Source: a virus. Taken from it: 37,641 nt of DNA. The position numbers and the translations under genes are program-made. The stretch spans positions 1 through 37,641 of the IMG/VR virus record IMGVR_UViG_3300044951_000407. The stretch is one strand, 5' to 3'. The notes beneath the pieces are model-generated. The model worked only from the letters and a program-made list of their open reading frames with translations, did not search any database and was not told the DNA's origin. Positions 8,478-16,830 of the stretch are shown one piece after another (positions within the stretch are counted from its first letter, which is position 1; each line of letters begins with the position of its first letter).

Positions 8478-10003
8478 GCTTTGGTCGCCTCAACATCAAG
8501 TTCAGCCGCCATGATGGCAATCTTGACCGGATCGGTGCCTGAAATCTCATACACCCGATCCCGCAACTTTTCAGTCATGCCAAGGCGACGCCAAATGACG
8601 CGAGTGCCGTACGCGCCTATACCGCCCATTGATTTCCAATGTTCGTTTGACCAAGTGTGACCACCATCGTCTGACCAGCGCAGCATTACCAAAGGCTGCA
8701 CATAGTCGTCAACAGACATGATAATTTCAATTTCATCAACAATGCCGATTGAGCCCGATACGATCATAGGGCTCAAGTAGACGCGTCCTGGTATTTCGGT
8801 GCGGCCTTGCAGCCCCACGCCGGATTCGCAATTTAGTTGCAACGAATGTTGAGCGGTACGCTTAAAGTTATTGGTGCCGGTGGGCAACGCCCGCCAAGAG
8901 CGCAACCATTTTTGAGTGCGTGGGCCATCTGCGTAGACTTCCAAATCAAAGGCATACAAATTGCCGTTTTGAAAGTCGCCTACGATGACCTCGTTATTAA
9001 AAAACATTTGGCAATTGCTGCGGTGGCGACTAAAGTCGCCGTTACTAAAACTTGCCCGCTCATGCCATGCTTGCGCTGCCACGTCATACACCCAAGTCGC
9101 TTGCGCGGTAGGGAAGGTCAGGACGTAAAACGAATGACCGTCTTGCTGATAGGTGTAGGCAATGGCGTCCGAGATGTCACCGTACTGTTGAATCTGCCAC
9201 TCAATTGCGTGGGTGCTGATACGCACACCGGTGTAGCCTTGTGAGCGGTAGACAATGCCTTGCCCACGGTTATCTGCGCCTAGCCAAAACAAACCGTTGT
9301 CTAGTTTGGCAACCGAAAAGGTTGCAGCGCATCCAATTTCATTGAACGCGCCTTGGATTCTTTGTAAGGGAAAACCCGAACCTTGGGCTGCGTTGTACCA
9401 AACTTCAACCGAAGTTGTGCCAAACAACCAAATCTCAGAATGATCGGTAATGGATGACACTAAACCGTCAGGGTTGCCCTCGGCGCTTGCAAAATCAAGC
9501 GGGTCAACAGCAAGTGGGTTAAGCAAATCTGTTACCCACACGCGCTGGCTGTCGGGCTCGATAAACACAAAGTAGCCGTCAAGGTACGAAACCGTTAATG
9601 CGCCAGGGAAGTCTACGTCCGTAATCTGTGCAAACACGGTAGTTGTAGCGTTGTAGATAAAACTTGGGCCATTACAAGCCACAAACAAATGGTTGCCATC
9701 ATCAGCCATTGACACCGGCCCATCGTTGGCAACTACGCCGAGCGTTGTAATGGCGTATTGATTATCAATGCGGTAAAGCGTATTGCCCGACACAACGTAG
9801 CCGTAACCACCGTATTGCCACAAGCCCCGCACGGGGCCGGTGCCCACGGCGACTAATAACTGAAGCCCTGGCGCTCTATTTAGAAACGCAGGTTCTAGAC
9901 CGCCCTCGGCGACCACCTCGGGGAACAAGTTGATCATACGGTTGTCGGCAGCGTTGACGCTGCGAGCCGTGTATGCGGAGCCGAGGATAGGCGACTTCAT
10001 CAA
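8474..10003 (-). CDS. Tail hub / packaged-DNA stabilisation protein (P22 gp10-like)
   Basis: 509 residues. The N-terminus (SPILGSAYTARSVNAADNRM, then INLFPEVV, then a GG..paFLNRAPGL stretch) followed by repeated beta blades is the signature of the P22 gp10 tail hub family (Phage_stabilise). That ring closes the portal exit and holds the DNA after packaging. The repeated blade pattern gives a beta-propeller-like body (about residues 40-370), and the C-terminus has a WSDDGGHTWSNEHWKSMG segment. It overlaps the gp4-like gene by four bases, as expected for head-tail completion proteins that are made together. Confidence 0.8.
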   Translation of the reverse strand: MMKSPILGSAYTARSVNAADNRMINLFPEVVAEGGLEPAFLNRAPGLQLLVAVGTGPVRGLWQYGGYGYVVSGNTLYRIDNQYAITTLGVVANDGPVSMADDGNHLFVACNGPSFIYNATTTVFAQITDVDFPGALTVSYLDGYFVFIEPDSQRVWVTDLLNPLAVDPLDFASAEGNPDGLVSSITDHSEIWLFGTTSVEVWYNAAQGSGFPLQRIQGAFNEIGCAATFSVAKLDNGLFWLGADNRGQGIVYRSQGYTGVRISTHAIEWQIQQYGDISDAIAYTYQQDGHSFYVLTFPTAQATWVYDVAAQAWHERASFSNGDFSRHRSNCQMFFNNEVIVGDFQNGNLYAFDLEVYADGPRTQKWLRSWRALPTGTNNFKRTAQHSLQLNCESGVGLQGRTEIPGRVYLSPMIVSGSIGIVDEIEIIMSVDDYVQPLVMLRWSDDGGHTWSNEHWKSMGGIGAYGTRVIWRRLGMTEKLRDRVYEISGTDPVKIAIMAAELDVEATKA

Positions 10004-10716
10004 TAATTACCGGCAAAGATGTTGAACCGTTGACGCGTCGCAACAATCGAATAAGGCAACGACATAATATCGTCAGGGTTGTTGATGCGTTTCAAGTTGC
10101 GCTTAGAGTACATGGCGATGCGCGACACTTGGGGTGAAGGCTCGACACCAAACTCAGGTGCAATTTCACACGCCAAGTTGTAACGGAAAGCGCGAAGGTA
10201 GCCTGGCGGGAACGCCAAGGGCGTAGACAACAACGCGGGGGTAGTTAGTTCTTGCACCGACACAATGTGCCATTCCAATACCTTGGTGGGCACCGGATAG
10301 ACGGTCATCGTAATGTCGGGGTAAGTCATGTTGACAAACATGACTTGAGGGTAGGTAGACGTCACGGTCTTGACCGCAATGCCGTTGTACTGCTGTTGGT
10401 TGACTAGCTTAATGCCAAACGAAATGTTAGACGACGGATCACGAAAGTAAGTCGAGTCATCTACTAAAATAGGGCGGTTGCCCACAAAGTCGCCCGTGGG
10501 GCCGAGCGTGCGCGTAGCAAAGTTTGGTAACCAAGAGAAGACTTGGTCTTGGGTAGAAAACACCGACAAACGCTCGGTGTTCCATGAGTCAATCATCTGA
10601 TTAAGTGCGGCTAACGCGTCATTAGCGGTCGCAGCCGACGGTTCTTCACCTTCAGCCAGTTGACCGATTAGGCGTAACGCCCCATTGATTTGATCACCGG
10701 CTGTGGTTGTGGTCAT
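10000..10716 (-). CDS. Head-tail adaptor / tail accessory factor (P22 gp4-like)
   Basis: 238 residues. The N-terminal 65 residues (TAGDQINGALRLIGQLAEGE, then an 'alaaLNqMIDSWNTERLSVF' stretch) match the helical start of the P22 gp4 family, which binds under the portal ring and begins tail assembly. The middle is beta-rich and the C-terminus helical (residues about 180-230, with RYNLACEIAPEFG). It is longer than P22 gp4 itself (166 residues), as are many environmental members of the family. It lies directly before the gp10-like gene, with a four-base ATGA overlap, and two bases after a 54-residue gene. Confidence 0.75.
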   Translation of the reverse strand: MTTTTAGDQINGALRLIGQLAEGEEPSAATANDALAALNQMIDSWNTERLSVFSTQDQVFSWLPNFATRTLGPTGDFVGNRPILVDDSTYFRDPSSNISFGIKLVNQQQYNGIAVKTVTSTYPQVMFVNMTYPDITMTVYPVPTKVLEWHIVSVQELTTPALLSTPLAFPPGYLRAFRYNLACEIAPEFGVEPSPQVSRIAMYSKRNLKRINNPDDIMSLPYSIVATRQRFNIFAGNY

Positions 10717-10718
10717 GC

Positions 10719-10883
10719 CTACTCCGTTTTACGACGTCGTTTTAACTCATTCACAGGCGCAGCCTCTTCTACTGGCGCGTCTAAATTATATACTTCCCAC
10801 CCGTTTTTGACGTCAGCTTGGGCTTCCAAATCGGAAATTGCCACCTTGCTGCCGTGGATTGGGTGCTTTAGGTAAATGTGCAT
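10719..10883 (-). CDS. 54-residue conserved small protein between capsid and connector genes
   Basis: A short frame read directly from the sequence: ATG at 10883, TAG at 10719-10721, and the gp4-like ATG begins two bases later. The product starts MHIYLKHPIHGSKVAISDLE, has NGWEVY in the middle, and ends in a basic ELKRRRKTE tail. The spacing, the direction and the fit between two virion genes all support it as real. Small proteins with a 'YLkHP.HG.kVA' start and an 'NGW' centre occur in this position in other P22-like environmental phages (recollection, not searched). The function is unknown. The basic tail might touch DNA or the portal. Confidence 0.65.
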   Translation of the reverse strand: MHIYLKHPIHGSKVAISDLEAQADVKNGWEVYNLDAPVEEAAPVNELKRRRKTE

Positions 10884-10898
10884 TTGAAATCCCGTTGC

Positions 10899-10923
10899 GA
10901 GGGGCGAGGATCGCCCGCCCCTC
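10899..10923 (-). terminator. GC-rich hairpin between the 131- and 54-residue genes
   Basis: An 8-bp perfect stem, GAGGGGCG with CGCCCCTC, and a 9-base loop lie in the 46-base gap after the 131-residue gene. No clear T-run follows, so it is at best a weak terminator. Alternatively it is an mRNA-stabilising or processing hairpin that sets high capsid expression relative to downstream genes. Confidence 0.45.
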
Positions 10924-10929
10924 TACGCA

Positions 10930-11325
10930 TTAACCTGCGATGCGGTAAGCGACGTAAGTTGCGTCAGCGGTCTTGCGAACGCGCCAATTGCAAGCTGTAT
11001 TAGCCGAAACTGCTGCAACACCAACCAAAGTCACGCCGGTGTTAGCCGTAACCGTAGCGGCGTTTGTGCCACCGATGTTGATGATGTGAAAGTCAAACGA
11101 ACTGTTGACTTTCATGCTTGAGAACGCTGCGTCAAGATCAGTGCCCAAGGGCATGGTCAAGGCAACGGCTGCGCCAGTATAAGTGATGATACCGGTTGCC
11201 AATTCAGCGGCGGTCAGAGTGGCCGCTGCTGTTTTAGCTACTGGTGCTTGTTGAGTTCCGAGGATAACCTCGCCGAGATTGCCATCACCAATTTGATAGC
11301 CACCTGCGCCATTTGGAAGTGCCAT
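10930..11325 (-). CDS. Small beta-rich virion protein, possible capsid decoration protein
   Basis: 131 residues immediately downstream of the coat gene. It is rich in Ala, Thr, Gly and Val, with a predicted beta-strand pattern (LTAAELATGIITYTGAAVAL, then a DFHIINIGGTNAATVTANTG segment). That composition and the position straight after the coat gene suggest a head decoration or surface protein (inference). A good ribosome site (AAAGGAA) precedes the ATG. Hairpins flank it on both sides (11355-11370 and 10899-10923), so its mRNA may be protected or expressed at a separate level. The sequence resembles part of the 152-residue protein at 20275-20733 in composition only. Confidence 0.5.
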   Translation of the reverse strand: MALPNGAGGYQIGDGNLGEVILGTQQAPVAKTAAATLTAAELATGIITYTGAAVALTMPLGTDLDAAFSSMKVNSSFDFHIINIGGTNAATVTANTGVTLVGVAAVSANTACNWRVRKTADATYVAYRIAG

Positions 11326-11354
11326 GTTGAAATTCCTTTAAAAAGTTTAGAAGA

Positions 11355-11370
11355 GGGGGCTTGCGCCCCC
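11355..11370 (-). terminator. Hairpin with GNRA loop after the coat gene
   Basis: On the minus strand, GGGGGC and GCCCCC pair around a GCAA loop in the 52 bases between the coat gene and the next gene. A GCAA (GNRA) loop makes this a very stable RNA hairpin. The bases after it (TCTTCTAAAC) are only modestly T-rich, so it probably attenuates transcription or protects the coat mRNA 3' end rather than stopping all transcription. Confidence 0.55.
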
Positions 11371-11377
11371 ACTCTGT

Positions 11378-12586
11378 TTAGCCCCACATACGGACGGCTG
11401 TGACCGGACGAACCGCATTAAAGCCGTACAACACGTCAATACGGCAAGGCATACGGTCGTTGTTGATATCGTACTGACGTACGATACGCAACGAAATACC
11501 GTTATGCACTTGGCGCGAAGCCATGTCCACACCTTGTGGCAACAGCAAGTCAGCAGTCGCCAACGTGATCGCATCTTTGTGATAGATCAAGTTTTGCGGG
11601 TATGTTGTAGCTGATCCACCCAAGAACGTCAGCACAGCGCTAGCAGCGGGGAACGAATCCACGGTAGCCAAAGCGTTTGCAGGAGTGAAGATAGGTGGCT
11701 GAACTGTCAGCGTTGCGGTAGTTGTTGACGAAACAGTTACGTCAGCAGTTACGACAAATTGCTGCAAGGCGCCAGTTGATTGACGGGTTTGTGGGTTGAC
11801 TGCATACACGCCAGCAATGGTGAACACGTCACCGATCTTGAACGTGGGTGAGCCGCTTGTGAAGCTGATGGCAAGTGATGTTGCACCTTGGGTAGACACA
11901 GCAGTTGCCACGATTGGGGCAGTTGGTGTGACACCGGTTGTGTGCTGAACAATCGACTGCGACATATTGATCTCGTCTAAGCCCAATACGCCTTCGCCCA
12001 TCATACCGTTTTTGAACTGACGGCTGATAGTACCAGTTGGGTTAAACAGACCTTTTAAGCCCTCGACCAAACCGGCGTTGGCGGCTGGGTTAACAGTCGC
12101 ATAACGTGGGTTCATGGGTGTGGCAAACTCGTTCAGTTTTTGCTGTGCTTGGAGCAGAACCAGCGAAGTCGAAGGAGTTGTGCCAGGTGTGCCCACCGAG
12201 TTGTAAATGCCTTTGTAGGCAGTTGCGACGTCAGCGTCAACGCTTGATGCCAACTGTGAAACGCGAGGCTTGAGAACACGTTCTGCGAAGTCATCCAACT
12301 GCATAGTGAGTTCGGCAGAGGTGAAGTTCACGCCAATGTGCTTTTGACTTGCGACAGTCAAAGTTGTGAACTGTTCGTTGTCGTCTTGCACTTGCAAGGC
12401 GGCACCGTCAGTTACCAACGCGCGATCGGGTAAACGAATACGCAGGGTTGAACCAATTTTTGCGCCTTCAACGGCGAATGAATCGTCGTACTGACGATTG
12501 ACGTTGCGACTGATCACCAAGTTGTTCTCGAGGATTTCGAGGGATTTACGGGTGATCATGTCAATGGTTAGAATGCTATTTGCCAT
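11378..12586 (-). CDS. Major coat protein (P22 coat family)
   Basis: 402 residues that build the icosahedral shell. The C-terminal part, about residues 340-402, is the clearest mark: NLIYHKDAITLATADLLLPQ followed by a 'gis.RIVRQYDINNDRmPCRIDVLYGF' pattern, which is the conserved end of P22-type HK97-fold coat proteins. The N-terminal arm (about 1-60) and the helical spine (about 95-170, with AERVLKPRVSQLASSVDADV) also fit. The middle (about residues 215-320) is a Thr/Val-rich insertion, comparable in place to the P22 I-domain. The scaffold gene lies directly upstream and a ribosome site (AGGAAAT) precedes the ATG. Confidence 0.9.
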   Translation of the reverse strand: MANSILTIDMITRKSLEILENNLVISRNVNRQYDDSFAVEGAKIGSTLRIRLPDRALVTDGAALQVQDDNEQFTTLTVASQKHIGVNFTSAELTMQLDDFAERVLKPRVSQLASSVDADVATAYKGIYNSVGTPGTTPSTSLVLLQAQQKLNEFATPMNPRYATVNPAANAGLVEGLKGLFNPTGTISRQFKNGMMGEGVLGLDEINMSQSIVQHTTGVTPTAPIVATAVSTQGATSLAISFTSGSPTFKIGDVFTIAGVYAVNPQTRQSTGALQQFVVTADVTVSSTTTATLTVQPPIFTPANALATVDSFPAASAVLTFLGGSATTYPQNLIYHKDAITLATADLLLPQGVDMASRQVHNGISLRIVRQYDINNDRMPCRIDVLYGFNAVRPVTAVRMWG

Positions 12587-12605
12587 GATAATTTCCTAAA
12601 ATAAG

Positions 12606-13358
12606 TTAGCGGAGGCGCGCTTCGTGCTTCTTTACCTGACGCAATCTTTCTGCCTCAATCCACTCGGAAGTAGACATTGACTTGATAGAGCGTGGATCAG
12701 TCGTATCGTATGCCGGTGAGCCGGTCGTACGGGCTGAAACAGGTGAAATAGGCGCTGGCGCGTTTGAAGTCTTTTTAACCGGTGGGTTTGCGGCTAACTG
12801 AGCCTCAATCTTCCCGATCTCTTTGGCTTGCATGATAGGCGAAAGACGTGAAATCCGTTCCGCTTCTCGGGGGTTTGCACCTAAGTGGTAAGCCACTTCG
12901 GGGCCGTTGTCCGAGGCCTGAATGGTTTGGGCCATCACGGTAGTAATCGGCAAATTCGGGTTGTATGCGACTTGTTCAAAGTCCTCATACTTCGCACGAA
13001 CTTCCTCTTCCTTGTCGTGATAGGTTTCGAGTATTTCAGCTTGTTGCTTGCGTTGCTCGCGCTCCGCTAGTTTTTGCTCTGCACGTTGTTCTGCCAATGC
13101 TTCGACATAATCTTCGTTTGAGGCAAACTGCTCGGGCGTGACCGGTGCTTGAGGCGCAACAGGTTGAACTGCTCTTTCCCTTTCCCACTTTCGCTGCTCG
13201 CGTGCGAGCCGCTTGCCGATGGCTGCGTCTAATTCCTCTTGTGAGAAGGTCTTAGGTGCTGCTTCGGGTACTTCCGGCGCAGATACTTCAACTACCGGTT
13301 CTGCCGTAACTTCCGGTGTCGGCGCGGGCACTTCCGCTTGGCTTACTTCGTCTGACAT
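12606..13358 (-). CDS. Scaffolding protein
   Basis: 250 residues. It starts with an acidic Pro/Val/Glu-rich disordered segment (residues 1-35). A highly charged helical region follows (about 36-150, with FSQEELDAAIGKRLAREQRK and then many Glu/Arg/Gln residues). The C-terminus is basic (ERLRQVKKHEARLR), as expected for the helix-turn-helix end of P22-type scaffolds that docks on the coat protein. It lies 19 bases upstream of the coat gene. No protease signature is visible. A GGAG ribosome site precedes the ATG, and a possible promoter lies just upstream. Confidence 0.8.
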   Translation of the reverse strand: MSDEVSQAEVPAPTPEVTAEPVVEVSAPEVPEAAPKTFSQEELDAAIGKRLAREQRKWERERAVQPVAPQAPVTPEQFASNEDYVEALAEQRAEQKLAEREQRKQQAEILETYHDKEEEVRAKYEDFEQVAYNPNLPITTVMAQTIQASDNGPEVAYHLGANPREAERISRLSPIMQAKEIGKIEAQLAANPPVKKTSNAPAPISPVSARTTGSPAYDTTDPRSIKSMSTSEWIEAERLRQVKKHEARLR

Positions 13359-13400
13359 TTGTAACTCCGAGGAGTCCTGGTGGATCGCACCAGTACGATT

Positions 13401-13429
13401 AGTATATTACTTAGACTACACGGGCGCAA
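13401..13429 (-). promoter_or_regulatory. Possible promoter for scaffold and coat
   Basis: On the minus strand, TATACT (13401-13406) is a good -10 box. With a 17-base spacer the only -35 candidate is TTGCGC (13424-13429), which is weak. It lies about 45 bases before the scaffold ATG in the only real gap of this stretch, so an internal capsid promoter is possible but unproven. Confidence 0.35.
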
Positions 13430-13817
13430 GCACCCATGATTGTGTTGCTTCATCCCACATATAAGGCCCACCTGTTGAGGGGTAAGGCACAGGGGCTTCC
13501 CATGTGTAAGTTTGAGTGTTTAGAATCCATGATGGATAAGGTTGTGGCGCGTAAAACACACCAACTACACCGTCTTGAACAACGGTCGTGTCAAGCGTGT
13601 AGCCAAGTCCGGCATAGTTTGCGCGTAAGGCTACGCCGCCATCAGGCTGACCGTCAGGGCCGTAATGCACGTTGCCACGGGTGTTGTATGAGGTCTGCCA
13701 CCACCAACTTGGGTCACCTTCGGCACCCGAGTCAATAAACGATTGACTAGCCGCAATGACATTATCAACAATGCCTTTGCCGTCTGTAAGTGTGGGTACT
13801 CTTGCAAAATAACTCAT
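13416..13817 (-). CDS. Conserved phage protein with Trp/Tyr/Pro-rich repeats, virion candidate
   Basis: 133 residues. The N-terminal half has KGIVDNVIAASQSFIDSGAE and then DPSWWWQTSYNTRGNVHYGP. The C-terminal half carries two related 'psWiLN..tytWeaPvPyPs' and 'pYmWdeatqsWvlA' blocks. Proteins with this pattern are common in cyanophages and other aquatic phages, often beside fibre genes, and their function is not established (recollection). It overlaps the large glycine-rich protein upstream by four bases (ATGA), so it may be an accessory or tip protein for that fibre. Confidence 0.5.
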   Translation of the reverse strand: MSYFARVPTLTDGKGIVDNVIAASQSFIDSGAEGDPSWWWQTSYNTRGNVHYGPDGQPDGGVALRANYAGLGYTLDTTVVQDGVVGVFYAPQPYPSWILNTQTYTWEAPVPYPSTGGPYMWDEATQSWVLAPV

Positions 13818-15400
13818 GCTGTGTAACTCCCTGACGCCGTAAATTTCAATATTGTGTTTGCACCGCTAGTTGTAACTGTTGGTGAGCCTGTCGTTGTTCC
13901 GGTGTAATTTGCAGTTGGGACGGATAGGATGACTACGCCTGAACCACCAGATGCGCCAGCAAGGTTGGTGTTTGCACCACTACCGCCACCGCCACCACCT
14001 GTATTTACAGTACCGGCTGTGCCAAGCGTAAATCCGGTTCCACCGCCACCGCCACCACCCGTGCCGCCCGTTCCTGTTCCAGAACCCGCACCACCACCGC
14101 CCCCTGCGTAATTTACAGAAGAACCAGTAATAGACGATGCTGACCCTGCGCCACCTTGACTTCCAGTTGCGCCGCCCGTAGCACCGACAGCAGATGCGCC
14201 ACCGCCACCGCCGCCATAAGTTCCGCTACCCGCACCACCATTACTACCCTGACCAGAAGTACCCGCACCGCCTGTACCAGCATTACCCGCACCGCCGCCG
14301 CCTGAACCACCCGCTGCACCGGCAGTACCGTTTGTTTTACCGCCACCACCGCCAGTTGCCGTAATTGCAATGCTAGAAATGACGGAGTTAGAACCGTTAG
14401 CTTGGGATGCCCCGCCAGCACCAACCGTAATTGTGTAGGTTGTTCCTGAAACAAGAAAAGCAGTTGATGCTAACAAACCACCCGCACCGCCGCCACCACC
14501 GTTGTCAACAGAAAAAGTACCGTTACCGCCGCCACCGCCGCCCGCAACAACAAGATAAGAAATAGAATATGCAGGGACTAAAGAGCCTGATGAAGTAAAC
14601 GTATGGATTGTGTTTCCGCTTGCAGAGGTAACCGTACCACCGGAAAACACTTGCGATCCGGCGTAAGAAATAATGACAATACCTGAACCGCCTGAACCAC
14701 TTGTCCCATTTGCTGCGCCATCTCTAGCACCCGCAGCACCGCCACCACCACCGGTGTTTACCGTACCGTTAGTTCCGTTTGCATTGTTAGCGCCGCCTGC
14801 ACCGCCACCACCTACACCGCCTGCGCTTGATATTGCAGAGGCGCTACCTCCGGCACCGCCTCCTCCTCCATAAGTTACAGAAGAGCCGCTAATTGAAGAC
14901 GCTGTACCCGCACCCCCCCCGCCGCCGGTGTTGCCCGACGCGCTGCCGCCCGCAGCATTTGCGCCTCCGCCGCCGCCTGAACCATTAGACGCACCCGTTC
15001 CCCCCGAATTACCTTGTCCTGATGTTCCCGCACCACCGGCAAGCCCTGTTCCACCACCGCCGCCTGACCCGCCTGTTGCGCCCGCAATGGTGTATCCGCC
15101 GCCGCCGCCGCCTGTTGCAGTAGCAACGCTGCTTATGGATGAATTGCTGCCGTTAGCGCCATTATTGCCAGTAGTGTTAGTTGTACCCGCACCGCCCGCG
15201 CCAATAGTAATTGTGTATGTTGAAGTTGTAAGTAAAGCCGCTGTTGACGTTAATAATCCGCCCGCACCACCACCGCCTGCGCTGCCATTAAGGGCGATTG
15301 AGGCGTTGCCTCCCGCACCGCCGCCCGCCACAACAAGATACGTTGCAACAACTGGCGCGGGGCCAAATATGGCTTGAAAGAGGGTGTGGTAAGCAAACAT
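13814..15400 (-). CDS. Large glycine-rich protein with two tandem modules, adhesin candidate
   Basis: 528 residues made of two repeats of one plan. Each module opens with 'YLVVAGGG.GG', continues with 'ggaGGLL.Sta.l...tYTItvGAGG', has a long stretch of GGGG runs, and closes with a small beta unit (GSGIVIISYAGSQ...NTIHTFTSSG, then GVVILSVPTANY...LKFTASG). The first module spans about residues 20-275 and the second about 280-528. The single module at 6487-7311 is related. Polyglycine-II packing of such runs is known for the S16 phage Gp38 adhesin, so a receptor-binding role is a reasonable inference. Its start codon shares one base with the upstream fibre gene's stop. Confidence 0.6.
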   Translation of the reverse strand: MFAYHTLFQAIFGPAPVVATYLVVAGGGAGGNASIALNGSAGGGGAGGLLTSTAALLTTSTYTITIGAGGAGTTNTTGNNGANGSNSSISSVATATGGGGGGYTIAGATGGSGGGGGTGLAGGAGTSGQGNSGGTGASNGSGGGGGANAAGGSASGNTGGGGGAGTASSISGSSVTYGGGGGAGGSASAISSAGGVGGGGAGGANNANGTNGTVNTGGGGGAAGARDGAANGTSGSGGSGIVIISYAGSQVFSGGTVTSASGNTIHTFTSSGSLVPAYSISYLVVAGGGGGGNGTFSVDNGGGGGAGGLLASTAFLVSGTTYTITVGAGGASQANGSNSVISSIAITATGGGGGKTNGTAGAAGGSGGGGAGNAGTGGAGTSGQGSNGGAGSGTYGGGGGGASAVGATGGATGSQGGAGSASSITGSSVNYAGGGGGAGSGTGTGGTGGGGGGGTGFTLGTAGTVNTGGGGGGSGANTNLAGASGGSGVVILSVPTANYTGTTTGSPTVTTSGANTILKFTASGSYTA

Positions 15401-16821
15401 TAGTATGTGTAACCTTGTGAAGCTGTGCCGTACCAGTTTGTGCCATCTGCAATAAACGCAAGAATGTCTAGCTTACCGACCGTTGCGGTAATGGTTGGTG
15501 CGCCAATTGAACCCCACTTAACACCCGTAAACGTGGCAGTTGTAGCCGTGCCGGATGCGGGTTGTTTGAGCAGCAAGGTAAACGACTTACCGGCAGTAGC
15601 CGTGGGCATCGTAAACGTACAAGCCGTGGCAGAGGTCAACGTAGCCGTCAAGATCGTACCGGCAGTAATTGCCAGCGTAGCAGATGCGCCGACCGTGCCG
15701 CTTGCAACAATGGTTTCGGTGTAAGCGGTTGGTACAAAACTAGTTGATGATGTAAGGGTTGTAAAAGCACCCGTATTAGGCGTTGTAGACCCAATGGCTG
15801 GAGGGCTCACAAGGCTTAACGTGCCGCCTAGCGTCAAGTTGCCCGACGATGTGACCGTACCGGTCAGGGTCAAACCGTTGACCGTACCTGTACCGGCAAC
15901 AGAAGTCACCGTACCCGTAGCCGCTGTCGTCCATGTAGGCACAAAACCCGCACCGGCTGAAGTCAACACTTGGCCAGACGTGCCCGCCAAAGTGGCTAAA
16001 GTTAAGCCTGATGCAATGTCTAAAGTTGTGACGTTGGCTGACCCTGCGGTTGTAGCACCAAGGCTTGTACCGTTAATTGAGCCACCAGTAATGGCAACGC
16101 TACTAGCTGCTTGGACTGCCATTGTGCCAAGACCAAGGGCTGTGCGAGCCGCAGAATCAGTTGTGGCGCCCGTGCCGCCATTGGCAATAGCCAACGTACC
16201 GGCAAGAGTAATTGTGCCCGAGCCCGTGACCGGCCCGCCGGAAGTGGTTAAGCCTGTTGTGCCGCCCGACACATCAATGCTTGTGACCGTACCGGAACCG
16301 GCAATGTTCTGCCAGGTAGGCGCCGACGCACCGTTAGATGTCAACACCTGACCGGACGTACCAGTTGCACCGGCTAACGACAAGGTCGAATCAATGCGTA
16401 GCGTTGTAACTGTAGCGGCGGCAGCAGTAGTACCGCCAAGAATTAAGCTGTTGGCTGTACCGCCGGTAATGGTAACCGCCGAGGCATTCTGTACCGACAT
16501 CGTACCCAAGCCGGTAATGTCGGTGCTAGGGATGGTCGCCGAGGCAGTCATGGCTGCTGTGCCATTGCCCTTGACGTAACCCGTTAAAGTTACCGCACCT
16601 GTACCGCCGTAAGGCACCGTAATGGTTGAGCCATTCCAAGCACCGGCAAGTACCGCACCGGTCAACGTTAAGTTGCGAAAAGTTGCATCACCCGAGGCAT
16701 CTTTGATGGACATTGTGCCTGTAGCGGCGGGCACGGTAATCGTAAAGTTACCGACTGCATCAGCAGAAGATAAAGTGGTTGTGCCGCCTAGTGTATCGGC
16801 ATCAAAAATTAAGCGGCTCAT
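15400..16821 (-). CDS. Repetitive tail fibre-like protein
   Basis: 473 residues, very rich in Gly, Thr, Ala and Ser and almost without charged residues. Several internal repeats are visible. 'GLGTM.VQ.AS.V.ITGG' occurs twice (about residues 104 and 230). 'GTSGQVLTS.GA...PTW' occurs twice (about 153 and 280). The motif 'GGTGA.T' occurs in at least two places, as in lambda-type side fibres. The C-terminal 80 residues form a compact beta domain. It is probably a phage fibre or virion surface protein. It follows a small 88-residue beta protein and precedes the glycine-rich protein, so the three may form one external structure. Confidence 0.55.
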   Translation of the reverse strand: MSRLIFDADTLGGTTTLSSADAVGNFTITVPAATGTMSIKDASGDATFRNLTLTGAVLAGAWNGSTITVPYGGTGAVTLTGYVKGNGTAAMTASATIPSTDITGLGTMSVQNASAVTITGGTANSLILGGTTAAAATVTTLRIDSTLSLAGATGTSGQVLTSNGASAPTWQNIAGSGTVTSIDVSGGTTGLTTSGGPVTGSGTITLAGTLAIANGGTGATTDSAARTALGLGTMAVQAASSVAITGGSINGTSLGATTAGSANVTTLDIASGLTLATLAGTSGQVLTSAGAGFVPTWTTAATGTVTSVAGTGTVNGLTLTGTVTSSGNLTLGGTLSLVSPPAIGSTTPNTGAFTTLTSSTSFVPTAYTETIVASGTVGASATLAITAGTILTATLTSATACTFTMPTATAGKSFTLLLKQPASGTATTATFTGVKWGSIGAPTITATVGKLDILAFIADGTNWYGTASQGYTY

Positions 16822-16830
16822 GGCAACCCT

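Noticed and set aside
13929-15377. Proline-rich plus-strand frames (13929-14111, 14673-14873, 14928-15377)
   Set aside because: They are the complement of glycine codons in the minus-strand glycine-rich gene. They lack ribosome sites and fit no operon.
15794-16351. 185-codon plus-strand frame rich in Val/Pro/Ala
   Set aside because: It is antisense to the fibre-like gene. The composition mirrors Thr/Gly/Ala codons of that gene and there is no ribosome site.
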